DNA from: CAZCBX01 sp964497185
GTDB lineage: Bacteria > Bdellovibrionota_G > JALEGL01 > JAGRMV01
DNA: 64,000 nucleotides
Direction of reading: 5' to 3'
NCBI GenBank assembly: GCA_964497185.1
Contig: CAZCBX010000006.1
Coordinates: 1 to 64,000 of the forward strand
Of this stretch, positions 23,769 to 32,689 are shown piece after piece. Position numbers and translations under genes: made by a program. A model generated the notes under the pieces. That model was not told where the DNA came from and did not search any database. It worked only from the letters and a program-made list of their open reading frames with translations. Each line of letters starts with the position of its first letter. The stretch's first letter is position 1.

Positions 23769-23842
23769 TTTTGTAGTTTAGCATTGAGTCAGATCAAGGT
23801 TGTGGTATGAAGTCTACTTCTAAACGGGTCATTAGCTCAGCT
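23769..23842 (+). repeat. Diverged flank and 5' fragment of tRNA-Arg(TCG), copy 2
   Basis: Flank resembling the tRNA upstream region but diverged, ending with the first 17 nt of the tRNA (23826-23842). The next element begins directly after AGCTCAGCT. Confidence 0.75.
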
Positions 23843-23937
23843 ATCGTGAGCGCTTTAAACTAGCAAAAGCACTGCTTTTGTATAGCGCGAGCAGTAATAT
23901 AGGGTCGAGCTTGCGAGACCTCCACATCGATCCAGCT
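23843..23937 (+). repeat. 5'-side tRNA element 3 at tRNA-Arg(TCG)
   Basis: ATCGTGAGCGC, hairpin CAAAAGCA/TGCTTTTG, GCGCGAGCAG, GGTC-GAGCTTGCGA-GACC, TCC, ATCGATCCAGCT. The last 8 bases are the reverse complement of the host D-arm AGCTGGAT at the break point. The complete tRNA and its promoter follow. Confidence 0.85.
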
Positions 23938-23952
23938 TCTTACAATCTATTA

Positions 23953-23980
23953 TTGAGCCTCATTAAAAATGTGATATACG
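23953..23980 (+). promoter_or_regulatory. Promoter of tRNA-Arg(TCG)
   Basis: -35 TTGAGC (23953-23958), 16-bp spacer, -10 TATACG (23975-23980), 15 bp before the tRNA 5' end. The same -35 hexamer is used at tRNA-Arg(TCT). Confidence 0.55.
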
Positions 23981-23995
23981 AGTATCTCAAAACAC

Positions 23996-24072
23996 GGGTC
24001 ATTAGCTCAGCTGGATAGAGCACTGGTCTTCGAAACCAGTGGTCGGGGGTTCGAATCCCTCATGGCCCGCCA
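23996..24072 (+). tRNA. tRNA-Arg(TCG), integration site of the island
   Basis: 77 nt with acceptor GGGTCAT/ATGGCCC, G discriminator and CCA. Anticodon stem CTGGT/ACCAG encloses CTTCGAA, anticodon TCG for CGA codons. Its 3' end is part of attL; the integration restored a complete gene. The recombinase gene ends inside it on the opposite strand. Confidence 0.96.
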
Positions 24073-25524
24073 TTTATTCAAATCAGTAACATTTGCGAAC
24101 ATTGCAAAGGGTTTTTTATAATGATATTCAATACTTCCGTTCTTTATGACAGGGTTCGATAGTACCAAACTGAGTATTTCTCTCTTCTCTTCAATAGTCA
24201 TCTGTTCAAAAAGATCTGCCGCTTTTGAAGCCAATTCCATCAGGCGAATACCTTCCAATAAATAGTCTGTGTTTGTATGGTTTATCGCATTTAAGCGTGT
24301 TGTAATTTCTTCTTGTTCAGATTTCCATTCAGCGGTTCTAGATTCCCACATTTCGGTTTTGATACGACCTTCAAGCATGTGGTCATACGATTTTGAAATA
24401 AATGATTCTAGCTTTACGTAACGTGCATTGAGTCTCTTCACCTCTGCTTCGCGATATTCTCGTTCTTCCTTAGAACTTTCCAACAAGGCTTCTCTTGTCC
24501 ATTCCACGATCTCTGAGGGGACCTGAATGGCTCTAAATGCCTCAGACAGGGCCTTTTCAACTTTCGTCTCAGACAAATATTTTACATTTTCACAAATGCC
24601 TTTTCCATTGGTACAATGGTAGTATGTATACGTTTTCCCAGATTTCTTGGTCTTCTTTTCAGCTGTAATCGAACAACCACAATGCCCGCATTTTAAAATG
24701 CCACCAAAGGTAAAATTATGTTTCGTCACTTTAGGCTTTTGCGTTTTTTCCAAGACAATTTGTACTTTATCAAACAATTGCTTAGAAATGATGGGTTCAT
24801 GTTTCCCCTTGTACTTTACTTTTTTCCAAACAAAATCCCCATAGTAAAGTGGGTTTGACAATATCTTTGCGATGGTGGATTTAGCTATTTTGCCACCACG
24901 TCTTCCCCGCATACCTGAGAAATAAACTTTCTTGCTTAATTTCTGAAGGCTGTATTGCCCTGTAGATGCCCACTTAAAAAGCTTTCTGATCATTAACGAC
25001 TCATCCGGGTGAGGAATAATCGTTTTATCATCTAGCTTATTCATATACCCGGTCGGAGCACAGCTTGGCCATAATCCTTGGCAGGCTTTTTCATTCATCC
25101 CTTTTTTAACTTCTTCTGAAAGGCTATCAATATAGTTTTTTGCCATCAGCATTTTTATTCCATGAATAAACTTTTCATGAGACTTAGAGTCTTTTGACAA
25201 CACCTCATTTTCTTTAACAAGATGAATTGTTACACCAAGACTTTCAAAATCTAACTCGACATAGTCATGAAAATTTCGATAAAGCCGATCTGTTTTTTCT
25301 ACTAAAAGTATTTTGATCTCGGGATTGTCCCGCAAAAAATCCACCATTTTAGAAAATTGCTTACGACCTTTTACTTTTGCTGTCTCAGATTCCTCAAAGA
25401 CCTTTCTTACACTCAAATTATTTTTAAATGCATATTCACTAAGCAACTTCTTCTGAGCAGGAATAGAAAATCCTTCCCGCTCTTGTTCCTTCGATGAAAC
25501 TCTTACATACGCTATTGCTTCCAT
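24007..25524 (-). CDS. Large serine recombinase (integrase of the island)
   Basis: 505 aa. The resolvase catalytic domain (1-145) has YVRVSSKEQ with the nucleophilic Ser near residue 10. The recombinase domain covers about 155-255, the zinc ribbon has CGHCGCS..C..C ligands (about 285-320), and a coiled coil spans 350-415. It catalyses integration and excision at tRNA-Arg(TCG). The last about 21 residues (MRDSNPRPLVSKTSALSS end) are encoded by the antisense of the tRNA, so the C-terminus is set by the host while integrated. In the excised circle the frame should continue across attP into island-end sequence (see findings). Confidence 0.93.
   Translation of the reverse strand: MEAIAYVRVSSKEQEREGFSIPAQKKLLSEYAFKNNLSVRKVFEESETAKVKGRKQFSKMVDFLRDNPEIKILLVEKTDRLYRNFHDYVELDFESLGVTIHLVKENEVLSKDSKSHEKFIHGIKMLMAKNYIDSLSEEVKKGMNEKACQGLWPSCAPTGYMNKLDDKTIIPHPDESLMIRKLFKWASTGQYSLQKLSKKVYFSGMRGRRGGKIAKSTIAKILSNPLYYGDFVWKKVKYKGKHEPIISKQLFDKVQIVLEKTQKPKVTKHNFTFGGILKCGHCGCSITAEKKTKKSGKTYTYYHCTNGKGICENVKYLSETKVEKALSEAFRAIQVPSEIVEWTREALLESSKEEREYREAEVKRLNARYVKLESFISKSYDHMLEGRIKTEMWESRTAEWKSEQEEITTRLNAINHTNTDYLLEGIRLMELASKAADLFEQMTIEEKREILSLVLSNPVIKNGSIEYHYKKPFAMFANVTDLNKWRAMRDSNPRPLVSKTSALSS
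24063..24075 (+). mobile_element. attL of the island
   Basis: TGGCCCGCCATTT, the last 10 nt of tRNA-Arg(TCG) plus ATTT overlap, recurs at 49333-49345 as a direct repeat. The bases on both sides of the 13-bp identity differ between the two sites, as expected for att cores. Confidence 0.8.
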
Positions 25525-25534
25525 ATATTCCTCC

Positions 25535-26542
25535 CTAACTAACTTTCTTGATCTTATCGATTGAACTTTCGAAGAAACTCTCTAGCTCACGCATGAGGAT
25601 TTCTTTCGGCTGATTTTTCCATGGCGTTAAGCAAAATAAACGTCCATAATCTCTTTTGAAATTACCATGTTTATTTAACCGTTTCTTTGTACGCCAATAC
25701 CCGCCATTCTGTATAAGCGTCACCAACTCTTGCTTTCTTCGTTTTTGAGTCGGTGTCAATGAAATATCTTCCAACGGGAAAGTGAGGTCATGTAAAACAA
25801 CGTTTGAAAATCCATTTTCATTCATCGTTAAATCATAAACATCCTTTAGTGTTTTTCCCTTTACTTTACTCTTCGTAAGTCGAACTTCGACTCTGGTCAG
25901 AGTTTCAGAAAGCTTTTCACGTTTAGCCTTATCGTAAACACAGATCACTTCATTGCTTTTCCCGATTCTTAAACCTGTATTTTCTCCACTTTTCTCATCG
26001 AACTCAGCTGCCAATGACTTATACTTCGAGTCAAATCCATCTAAAAGATCATTTAACTCAATTGGATAGTCCACCGCAAAATCAATTCTCTTAAGAGTCG
26101 CTGCATGAGCACTCTCTCCAACAAGGTTGGTCATCATAGCAAGATACTCCTCAAAAGATTGAAACTTTGATGGATTGGTAATGACACTACTTGAAATATC
26201 GTTAGGATAACCAAAAAGGTCAAAATAGAATGTAGAATCACCGTCACTTACCTGTAGATGCCACTTGCCACCTCTAAGTATCTTCTTCTTATGTGAATAA
26301 CCATATTGATTTGCTCTATCAACAATCTCACTCATTTCTATTGGCTTTTGAAAAGCAAGAATGATCTTATCAATACAAGCAACTCCATCTATGAGATTCT
26401 CATTACTTGACTTAACTTTCTTACTTAATACAGCCCTTGAATGCGCACTGCCAAGTATTTCAATATACCGAGCAATATTAGCTCTACAACCACAACTTTC
26501 TTGGTCGTGGCTTGAACAAATTATGCATTCTTTTGAACTCAC
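25535..26542 (-). CDS. Putative Rep-like replication initiation protein
   Basis: 335 aa. The N-terminus has a Cys cluster (ECIICSSHDQESCGC). The core shows patterns of Rep_trans/rolling-circle initiators on integrative elements: KRIDFAVDYP, GLRIGKSNEVICVYDKAKR and TRVEVRLTKSK. A catalytic Tyr cannot be assigned with confidence. It is encoded 10 bp upstream of the recombinase on the same strand, a common int-rep arrangement. An A/T-rich 273-bp gap (26543-26815) with a hairpin lies upstream and could hold an origin. It could alternatively be a regulator. Confidence 0.45.
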   Translation of the reverse strand: MSSKECIICSSHDQESCGCRANIARYIEILGSAHSRAVLSKKVKSSNENLIDGVACIDKIILAFQKPIEMSEIVDRANQYGYSHKKKILRGGKWHLQVSDGDSTFYFDLFGYPNDISSSVITNPSKFQSFEEYLAMMTNLVGESAHAATLKRIDFAVDYPIELNDLLDGFDSKYKSLAAEFDEKSGENTGLRIGKSNEVICVYDKAKREKLSETLTRVEVRLTKSKVKGKTLKDVYDLTMNENGFSNVVLHDLTFPLEDISLTPTQKRRKQELVTLIQNGGYWRTKKRLNKHGNFKRDYGRLFCLTPWKNQPKEILMRELESFFESSIDKIKKVS

Positions 26543-26579
26543 CTTAAATTATACTTAATTTGAAGTGAGCGTATGCTGA

Positions 26580-26601
26580 CATCTTAAAAAAAATTAAGAT
26601 G
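26580..26601. repeat. Hairpin in an A/T-rich gap near the rep-like gene
   Basis: CATCTTA and its complement flank an A/T loop, within the 273-bp A/T-rich stretch (26543-26815) that holds no gene. It could be a terminator or part of a replication origin; nothing else decides. Confidence 0.35.
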
Positions 26602-26815
26602 CATAACTATTTGTATTTATTGTGTTTTATTGATTTTTAGAAAATATAAATATTAATTATACAATAATATCAATAACTTACATGTGATTAGAATTCAGGA
26701 AAAAAATGGTATTTTTTTAAGATTTGGAAATTTTAATACACTATTAGGTGCTAGCACTTCAATTAAAAACGTAACATATTGATTTTATTACTATATTTTA
26801 TGGAAGTGGGCTGAT

Positions 26816-27232
26816 TCACTTTTCTAAATCAGCTAATTTCATCTTTCCTCTAGTTTCTTCAAACTCTATAAAAGAAAGTATTTTTTCGTCAACAGCCATA
26901 TAGGCAAGATTCACTAAATCAGTATCGATATTAATTAGAAACTGCAGCTTTACCAGATTATAAACCTTTTTATTCCTAACAATATCGACTTGGACACATT
27001 TTGAATTTTTATATTCAGTGGGGTTAAACACTTTCCACTCCACTGCACCCTGTATTCCTGCAATATCGGAGACGAGATGCTTAATAAGCATCCCTCCTGT
27101 CAAAGTATCAATATACGTCCCCTTCACTTTTTCTATATATTGTTCATTTTGCTCACATCCATAGGTCAAAGCAATCAACAATATTGCAAGAAGCGCTTTA
27201 TATTTGATAAAAGCTGCACGCTTTACTTTCAT
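26816..27232 (-). CDS. Hypothetical lipoprotein
   Basis: 138 aa with a signal peptide and lipobox (LIALTYGC, Cys26). The mature part is about 110 residues with one further Cys and no recognised domain. It is divergent from the XRE regulator gene at 27311, from which it may be controlled. Confidence 0.55.
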   Translation of the reverse strand: MKVKRAAFIKYKALLAILLIALTYGCEQNEQYIEKVKGTYIDTLTGGMLIKHLVSDIAGIQGAVEWKVFNPTEYKNSKCVQVDIVRNKKVYNLVKLQFLINIDTDLVNLAYMAVDEKILSFIEFEETRGKMKLADLEK

Positions 27233-27310
27233 TAGCGACCTGCTTTCTTTTTAGGGAATACCCGAAAGTACATTATATCGGACTACTATATCGGAGTCAA
27301 ATGCTAGATT

Positions 27311-27559
27311 TTGCTAGTGGATCGAAAGCGAAAAACAGCAATTCGGGATGAAGAAGAAGATCTTTTTATAAAACGCGTTGGTAAATCCATTCAAAGTAAA
27401 GCCATGAAACGTAAAGTAAGCATTGAACGACTTGCATATGAGGCAGGTATTTCGAAAGGCTACGCCTACGATATCATTAAAGGTAAGAGCAACCCTTCAA
27501 TACTAATACTCTTTCGAATTGCATCAGCACTTGAAATCAACCCATCTGAATTAATCTAA
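27311..27559 (+). CDS. XRE-family transcriptional regulator
   Basis: 82 aa from a TTG (27311), or 80 aa from a GTG at 27317; neither has a clear ribosome-binding site. The helix-turn-helix covers about 35-75 (ERLAYEAGISKGYAYDIIKGKSNPS), ending in the family-typical ALEINPSELI. It is the size of a stand-alone Cro/C-protein-like regulator and may control the island's own genes or the DUF2130/ATPase pair. The open frame may lack a few N-terminal residues. Confidence 0.75.
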   Translation: MLVDRKRKTAIRDEEEDLFIKRVGKSIQSKAMKRKVSIERLAYEAGISKGYAYDIIKGKSNPSILILFRIASALEINPSELI

Positions 27560-27563
27560 AAGG

Positions 27564-28781
27564 TTATTCCTCTTTTATCTCATCAAATTTTGCCTTCATG
27601 GTGGGATTGTTTTTGATGAGTTTCTTTACGGTTAGATCATCGGCTTTATTGTTCGCTATCCTCAGATTATCTTCTGAGCGGATCAAGTTTTCTTTTGTTT
27701 TTTGTAACTGGGCAATTGATTTATCAATACTGTCCACTGCTGCCTTGAACTTCTCTGAAGCTAGGCGAAAATTGCGCCCAAACGAGTCTCTAAAATCGTT
27801 CAGCTCATTTTCAAAGTTTGTTACATCGATATTCTGAGCCTTTACCACCGCAAGCTCTGCCTTATACTGCATAGCATTTACTGCAGCATTTCGTAGTAGT
27901 GTTATAATGGGGATAAAAAAATGCGGTCGTATCACATACATCTTAGGATATTTATGTGACATATCGACAATACCAGTGTTGTATAGCTCATTGTCAGCCT
28001 CTAGTAGCGACACAAGAACGGCATATTCGCATCCCTTTTTATTCCGGTCGTCATTCAGCTTGGACAGAAAATCTTCATTCTTTTTCTTGGTTGCTGTTTC
28101 GTCCCCTTCGTTTTTCATTTCAAACATGACACTAATGATCTCAGTTTTGTTTTCGTCTGCTTCACGATAGATGTAATCACCTTTCGTCCCACCTGATGCG
28201 TCGTTATCTTTCTCGAAGTAAGCACTCTGGAAGCCAATCGCACGCAGTTTATTAAACTCTGTTTCGCAATGCTGTTCAAGGGTTTCACCGACCATCTTGG
28301 TACTTAACTTGGCTTTCAGGTCTTTATAGTAAGCAATCATCTCGTCTTTATTTTTGAGTTCAGATTCGTATTTATTCTTGAGAGATGTTTCCAGAAGCTT
28401 CTTTTCAGTGTCTTTACTTTCAAGCTTATTTGCCAGTGCATCACGCTCTTTTTCAAGATTATTGACAGCTTCTGTAAGTGCAAGTTTCTTTTCGATATCT
28501 GAGGCTTCTACTTTGGCTCTGAGTCTGGTGATTTCATTGTCTTTCAATGATTTTAGCTCTGACATTTCTTTCTGCAGCTTCACAAATTCGGTACGTAACT
28601 CACTCTTTGTTTTTTCCTCCGCTAGTTGTACGGCGCTAGCTTTGTCCTTTTCTGCCAACTCAAGTCGATCATGTAGTTCTTTTTCAAACTCACTATTGCG
28701 TACTTGTTTTACGATATCTGCAAATCCTGCTTCATCGATTTTGAAGGCTTTTTTACAATTGGGGCATTTTATTTCGTTCAT
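27564..28781 (-). CDS. DUF2130 protein with N-terminal zinc ribbon and coiled coil
   Basis: 405 aa. A CPNC motif (KCPNCKKAF) at the N-terminus is a half zinc ribbon, followed by a coiled coil at about 30-170. The DUF2130 core follows (ETLEQHCETEFNKLR, KGDYIYRE, ISVMFEMKNEGDE, EYAVLVSLLE). Its conserved D..E-K pattern (KGDY.. and MFEMKNE) resembles PD-(D/E)XK nuclease folds; nuclease activity is inference. It lies 29 bp downstream of the SMC-like ATPase gene on the same strand, so the two are probably one unit. Confidence 0.75.
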   Translation of the reverse strand: MNEIKCPNCKKAFKIDEAGFADIVKQVRNSEFEKELHDRLELAEKDKASAVQLAEEKTKSELRTEFVKLQKEMSELKSLKDNEITRLRAKVEASDIEKKLALTEAVNNLEKERDALANKLESKDTEKKLLETSLKNKYESELKNKDEMIAYYKDLKAKLSTKMVGETLEQHCETEFNKLRAIGFQSAYFEKDNDASGGTKGDYIYREADENKTEIISVMFEMKNEGDETATKKKNEDFLSKLNDDRNKKGCEYAVLVSLLEADNELYNTGIVDMSHKYPKMYVIRPHFFIPIITLLRNAAVNAMQYKAELAVVKAQNIDVTNFENELNDFRDSFGRNFRLASEKFKAAVDSIDKSIAQLQKTKENLIRSEDNLRIANNKADDLTVKKLIKNNPTMKAKFDEIKEE

Positions 28782-28810
28782 TACAAATTCTCTTTCCTAA
28801 ACAGGCTTAT

Positions 28811-31459
28811 TTATTTTTTAACAAATTCATCAAATACACTAGAAAGGGACTCTAAACTCATTATGATCTGGTTAACCGTATACCTATCAAACTCTTCTCG
28901 ATCACTTCTTTCGTGTGTTCCATCGTTGAGGTATGTCCATTCATTTGAGTTGTCTTTGATACCAAGTAGTTTTTCAATAGGGTCTAAAATAGCATTCTTA
29001 TTTTTATCAGCGATATTAGTAGCATTCACAATGTCTTTTTTAAGCTGTTGAGTAAGGTTTCGTAGTAAAATGGGTGACTTTTCAGAACTCATTTGAATGC
29101 TCAATTTTCCCTGCCCATGCTTTCTTAAATAAGGCCATACCTTTCCTATTGCAAGCGATTCTAAAGCTTGCCTAGATTTACCCAAGGCAACACGAATTTC
29201 ACCCTGATCGAAGTGAGAACGAGCTGAAATAATATAATTTCGGGGTGGACTGTTGAAATTTATACGGATATCTGTTTTTCCTTTTTTTACCAAAAAGGAA
29301 ATCAACTTAGCTTGGGCCACCTTTTGTTTCGGCAATTGGATCTGAATATCCTTAAAAAATTCTTCACCATGACATGCGAGTATAATTTGTTTGCCTTCGA
29401 GAAAATTGTCATCAAATAAAGTTCGCCTAATAGATCCCCGGTGATCATCGTCAATTGCGTTAACGGGGTCATCAAAAATAAGAAAAGGACAGTTTTCCTT
29501 AATGTTCTTAGCTATGAGAATAGCCAAACCTAAGCAACGGATATGACCATCACTCAAAACATGTAAAGCGTCAAAAAACTCTCCTGGTTCATTTTTAAAT
29601 GATATCTCAAGTCGTTCATTTTGCTGAAATGGTAAACGTACCGAGGACAACTTTTCAAAATCTTCGTCATTTCGATTGAACGCATTATAGAGTTCTACTA
29701 CTTTATCTCCTAAATCTTCTATCAGCTGAGCAGGAAGACTACCTTTATAACTGTTCAGTTTCTCAACGAATATTTCGTAAGCATCAGCTATTTCCTTATT
29801 CTGAGCAACAGTCTTTTTTTCTATATCTACACCGGTTATAAGTTGGGCGTTTTCAGTATCGAATATTGCAATAGCTTCTTTAGCTTTCCTCGCCATGCTC
29901 TTTGCATTTTCCCTACGGGATTTTAGCTTAACAATTTGCTGAGAATAATCACGAAATTCTCCCAGTTCGCTCTGTTTTTGTGTGCGCTTCTCTATAGATT
30001 TATCGATTTCTTTGTCGTTATTTTCAAGCTGCTTCACTTGCATTTCGATATGTTGCCACATAGTAACCTCATCATCTGATTTCTGGTGAAGGGCATCCCA
30101 CCAAGAAGTAGTAGTAATCTCTTTACCTTCAACTTGAATGGTTGATAACGGATTATTATTAGTATTATGGGAACAACAAATTTGAATGGTCTCTGCTAGC
30201 TTGACCAAAGAAATACTCATATCGTCTTTGAGCATTGTTATACTCTCTTGCAAATGACTTAAATGCTGAAGCTTAATCAATTCAGATTCAGCGTGATCAA
30301 AAGGATTTTTTGTCACTTTAGAAAGCGGTGTCAAACAGGCTGGACATTCTTCTGGGCTGCTTTCCTTTAAGGATTTTACAGCCTGAAATAGTTTTTTGAA
30401 AGAAACCTGTTGGCTTGCACTGGTTAACATGTCTTGTTTACTATTTAGTTCTACAATATTGGATTTTATAGACATTTGTAAACTAGAAAGATCTGCCAAG
30501 GTTACTTTACTCCTTGCAGGGAGTAGTTTCTGGAGTTCTTCCTCAATCTCAGTGATTAATCCTATTTTATCACCTGATCCATCTATTTCAGCAACCATTT
30601 GTGAAAACGAGTAGCCTGGACAGTATTTATTGGCTAGCATCTTTTCATCGTCCTCGATGCTTTGCAGCTCGTCTGGAACCGTAGTTTTAAGATATTGTCT
30701 AAATCCTGAAAGGGTTTCCCGCTTCAACGCAAGTTTCTTAGCTTTAACACCTTCAAGGTCGATATATCTATCATCTAAAGTATCAGTAAAATTACGAACA
30801 AACTCTGTGAAAGCATCCAATCCAAAAAGAGTTGAAATGAGTTCAGATTGCTTAGAAGGTGATTGAGCTGCAATACGAGAAAAGTTATCGATTCTGGTTT
30901 TCTCTACAAAGCAAAAGCGATACATGGTTTCGTCTGCAGAAATTAAAATATCATCTCCATGCTTATCTACCCCAACAAGACTTGGTGGTGAAAAAGTTTT
31001 AGTATATGCATTTTTTAGGTAGTCCTGTTGCCTTTGGAATCGCTTGCTTTCTGCTTCAGTAACATTTCCTAAGAGGCCGTACTCCAAGGCTTCGCAAAAG
31101 CTAGTTTTCCCAGTTCCGTTGGGGCCGTAAACTAAAACCAACTGACTAGAGAGATCAAAATCTTCTTGTTTGCTAAAACCACGGAAGGGACCAACTGAAA
31201 GGATTTTTAGCTGGGTGATTGGGCATGATTGTTTTGCACTAAATTCTTGTTGAGGTTGTATGTCGGAACTAATTAATTCCCAGTTCGTCTGGGCTAATTC
31301 TTTTATTTTTTTAATTCGTTGTCCATGTGCTGTCGTAAGAGGAATCAATATATCAAGGTGCTGAAGTGTTAGTTTGGCAATTTTGCGTACTCCAGCCAAG
31401 TCTTCATGATCACTCAGTGTTTTCAAAAATCGACGATATTCAGCCTGAATCATTGACAT
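28811..31459 (-). CDS. SMC/RecF-like ATPase with C-terminal helical domain
   Basis: 882 aa. Walker A is YGPNGTGKTS (about 110-119). Two coiled-coil arms meet at a CPAC zinc-hook-like motif (about 370). The ABC signature-like LSDGHIRCLGLAI is followed by Walker B FLIFDDPVNAID and a switch His (ILACHGEEF). The last about 170 residues (ALGKSRQALESLAIG to NDGTHERSDREEFDRY) are a helical module of the sort fused to ATPases of phage-defence systems. With the DUF2130 gene downstream it may be a two-gene defence unit; this is inference. It is not a RecN or RecF orthologue by length or layout. Confidence 0.75.
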   Translation of the reverse strand: MSMIQAEYRRFLKTLSDHEDLAGVRKIAKLTLQHLDILIPLTTAHGQRIKKIKELAQTNWELISSDIQPQQEFSAKQSCPITQLKILSVGPFRGFSKQEDFDLSSQLVLVYGPNGTGKTSFCEALEYGLLGNVTEAESKRFQRQQDYLKNAYTKTFSPPSLVGVDKHGDDILISADETMYRFCFVEKTRIDNFSRIAAQSPSKQSELISTLFGLDAFTEFVRNFTDTLDDRYIDLEGVKAKKLALKRETLSGFRQYLKTTVPDELQSIEDDEKMLANKYCPGYSFSQMVAEIDGSGDKIGLITEIEEELQKLLPARSKVTLADLSSLQMSIKSNIVELNSKQDMLTSASQQVSFKKLFQAVKSLKESSPEECPACLTPLSKVTKNPFDHAESELIKLQHLSHLQESITMLKDDMSISLVKLAETIQICCSHNTNNNPLSTIQVEGKEITTTSWWDALHQKSDDEVTMWQHIEMQVKQLENNDKEIDKSIEKRTQKQSELGEFRDYSQQIVKLKSRRENAKSMARKAKEAIAIFDTENAQLITGVDIEKKTVAQNKEIADAYEIFVEKLNSYKGSLPAQLIEDLGDKVVELYNAFNRNDEDFEKLSSVRLPFQQNERLEISFKNEPGEFFDALHVLSDGHIRCLGLAILIAKNIKENCPFLIFDDPVNAIDDDHRGSIRRTLFDDNFLEGKQIILACHGEEFFKDIQIQLPKQKVAQAKLISFLVKKGKTDIRINFNSPPRNYIISARSHFDQGEIRVALGKSRQALESLAIGKVWPYLRKHGQGKLSIQMSSEKSPILLRNLTQQLKKDIVNATNIADKNKNAILDPIEKLLGIKDNSNEWTYLNDGTHERSDREEFDRYTVNQIIMSLESLSSVFDEFVKK

Positions 31460-31573
31460 CCTCCTTTACTCCAATAGTTCAGGGCGCATTGGCCCAATAT
31501 TTATTAGATCTATAAATACTCCTTGGGGGCATGCATGTCTACTCTGGATTTAGAGGGACATTGAGACCTTTGA

Positions 31574-31882
31574 TTATTGAAGTTCCTTTGTAGACATTTT
31601 ATTTAAGCCATCTCGAACTTCCATCACTTTGCGAGTCAATTCTCTGAGCAAATCGACATTTTTATCGCCTGTGCTATCGAACATTTCCTGCGTAAATTCG
31701 AATACTGTTCCTTCAGGCTGTTTAGCAGACCAGCTTTTCCAATTGCCTTTTGCTAGTAGGTTGATCATGTAGGTTTCGAGATCATTTTCCACATGGTTTA
31801 ACAGTGCTGTGAGTTTAGCGACTTCTTTGGCATACTCTCTTTTATCGTCTATTGAAATTACATTGGTCATGTGTTTGTCCAA
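31574..31882 (-). CDS. Hypothetical protein
   Basis: 102 aa, acidic and helical. No domain is recognised and there is no signal or membrane segment. Met1 and Met5 are both possible starts. It lies 114 bp upstream of the ATPase gene on the same strand and might belong to that unit. Confidence 0.5.
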   Translation of the reverse strand: MDKHMTNVISIDDKREYAKEVAKLTALLNHVENDLETYMINLLAKGNWKSWSAKQPEGTVFEFTQEMFDSTGDKNVDLLRELTRKVMEVRDGLNKMSTKELQ

Positions 31883-31947
31883 AATTTATTAATTGATATT
31901 TATATTTTACCAATAAACGCATCTTCGTGGGAACAACTATTTTCTTG

Positions 31948-32244
31948 TCATAATATCACTTCCGCGCCGGTTAGTTTGAACCATTGTTTACGTACTTGAT
32001 AATCGGGAAGGTCTTTATCGACTTCACTTCTCTGTGGTTTCTGTGAGTCAGATGAATCATTTCGTGGAGTTCGTGGTGTCTTGGTTATGACTGAATTACA
32101 TCGCACCATAAAATTACAAATAGATAGACTGTCCCTGGTGGCAAAATCAACACCTTCGTAACTAACTGATATTGTTATGTTTATTAAGTCCGATTCGCAA
32201 CTATTTTTCAGCGCATTTATTACAGTAGTTTTCTTGTAGACCAT
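31948..32244 (-). CDS. Doubtful small ORF
   Basis: 98 aa whose first 44 bp overlap the end of the ion-channel gene in another frame. The composition (Asp/Ser-rich middle, RTPRNDSSDSQKPQRSEVDKD) could be a real disordered tail, but there is no family or ribosome-binding site to support it. It fills an otherwise empty 250-bp gap. Confidence 0.25.
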   Translation of the reverse strand: MVYKKTTVINALKNSCESDLINITISVSYEGVDFATRDSLSICNFMVRCNSVITKTPRTPRNDSSDSQKPQRSEVDKDLPDYQVRKQWFKLTGAEVIL

Positions 32245-32689
32245 GCGCTTCCCGCATCTTTTGTATGGAAAAATAGGTAAACGCTGCTGACCAAGTAATC
32301 AAAATCAAGCCATTGATAGCCTCCATACCCGCAAGAAAACGCAACCCATCTGTTGGGAAAACATCCCCTACACCAAGTGAAGAGTATGTAGTGGCAGAAA
32401 AATAGATATAGGTTGGAAAGTGATCAATAATGTTGCCTGACAAATCAGAAAATAATCCGAAATGGATCAATGCCCAATAGATGACAGCATAGATCAGAAT
32501 TGATGTTGCATGGGCTAGTATAATCCCTGTTACCATTGTCAGCATGATTTTACGGTGCCCTGCTTTTATCTTAGATACAAACAAAGAAATTACACATAAA
32601 TATTCGTAGAATATTGCTGTTGTAAGATAAATTGCGAATAAACCAATAGGCAAGATCCCCCATATTTGATCATTCAATAGACCACTCAT
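32201..32689 (-). CDS. Two-pore-helix ion channel protein
   Basis: 162 aa with about three to four hydrophobic segments. The pore loop TTYSSLGVGDVFP matches the K+-channel filter TxxTLGYGD with Val for Tyr, so selectivity may be relaxed. The C-terminus ends in a Cys pair (NYCNKCAEK). Small channels like this are found downstream of copper ATPases in metal islands. Its start overlaps the stop of the P-type ATPase gene by 4 bp. Confidence 0.8.
   Translation of the reverse strand: MSGLLNDQIWGILPIGLFAIYLTTAIFYEYLCVISLFVSKIKAGHRKIMLTMVTGIILAHATSILIYAVIYWALIHFGLFSDLSGNIIDHFPTYIYFSATTYSSLGVGDVFPTDGLRFLAGMEAINGLILITWSAAFTYFSIQKMREAHGLQENYCNKCAEK

Noticed and set aside
23515..23937. CRISPR array or tandem satellite
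   Set aside because: Repeat units are about 170 bp, contain tRNA promoter and 5' sequence and are explained as tRNA-linked elements; no spacers of uniform length or cas genes exist.
28811..31459. RloC/PrrC anticodon nuclease
   Set aside because: The zinc-hook-like CPAC and ATPase fit superficially, but the Walker A context and C-terminal domain do not show the expected anticodon-nuclease motif, and no hsd genes are adjacent.
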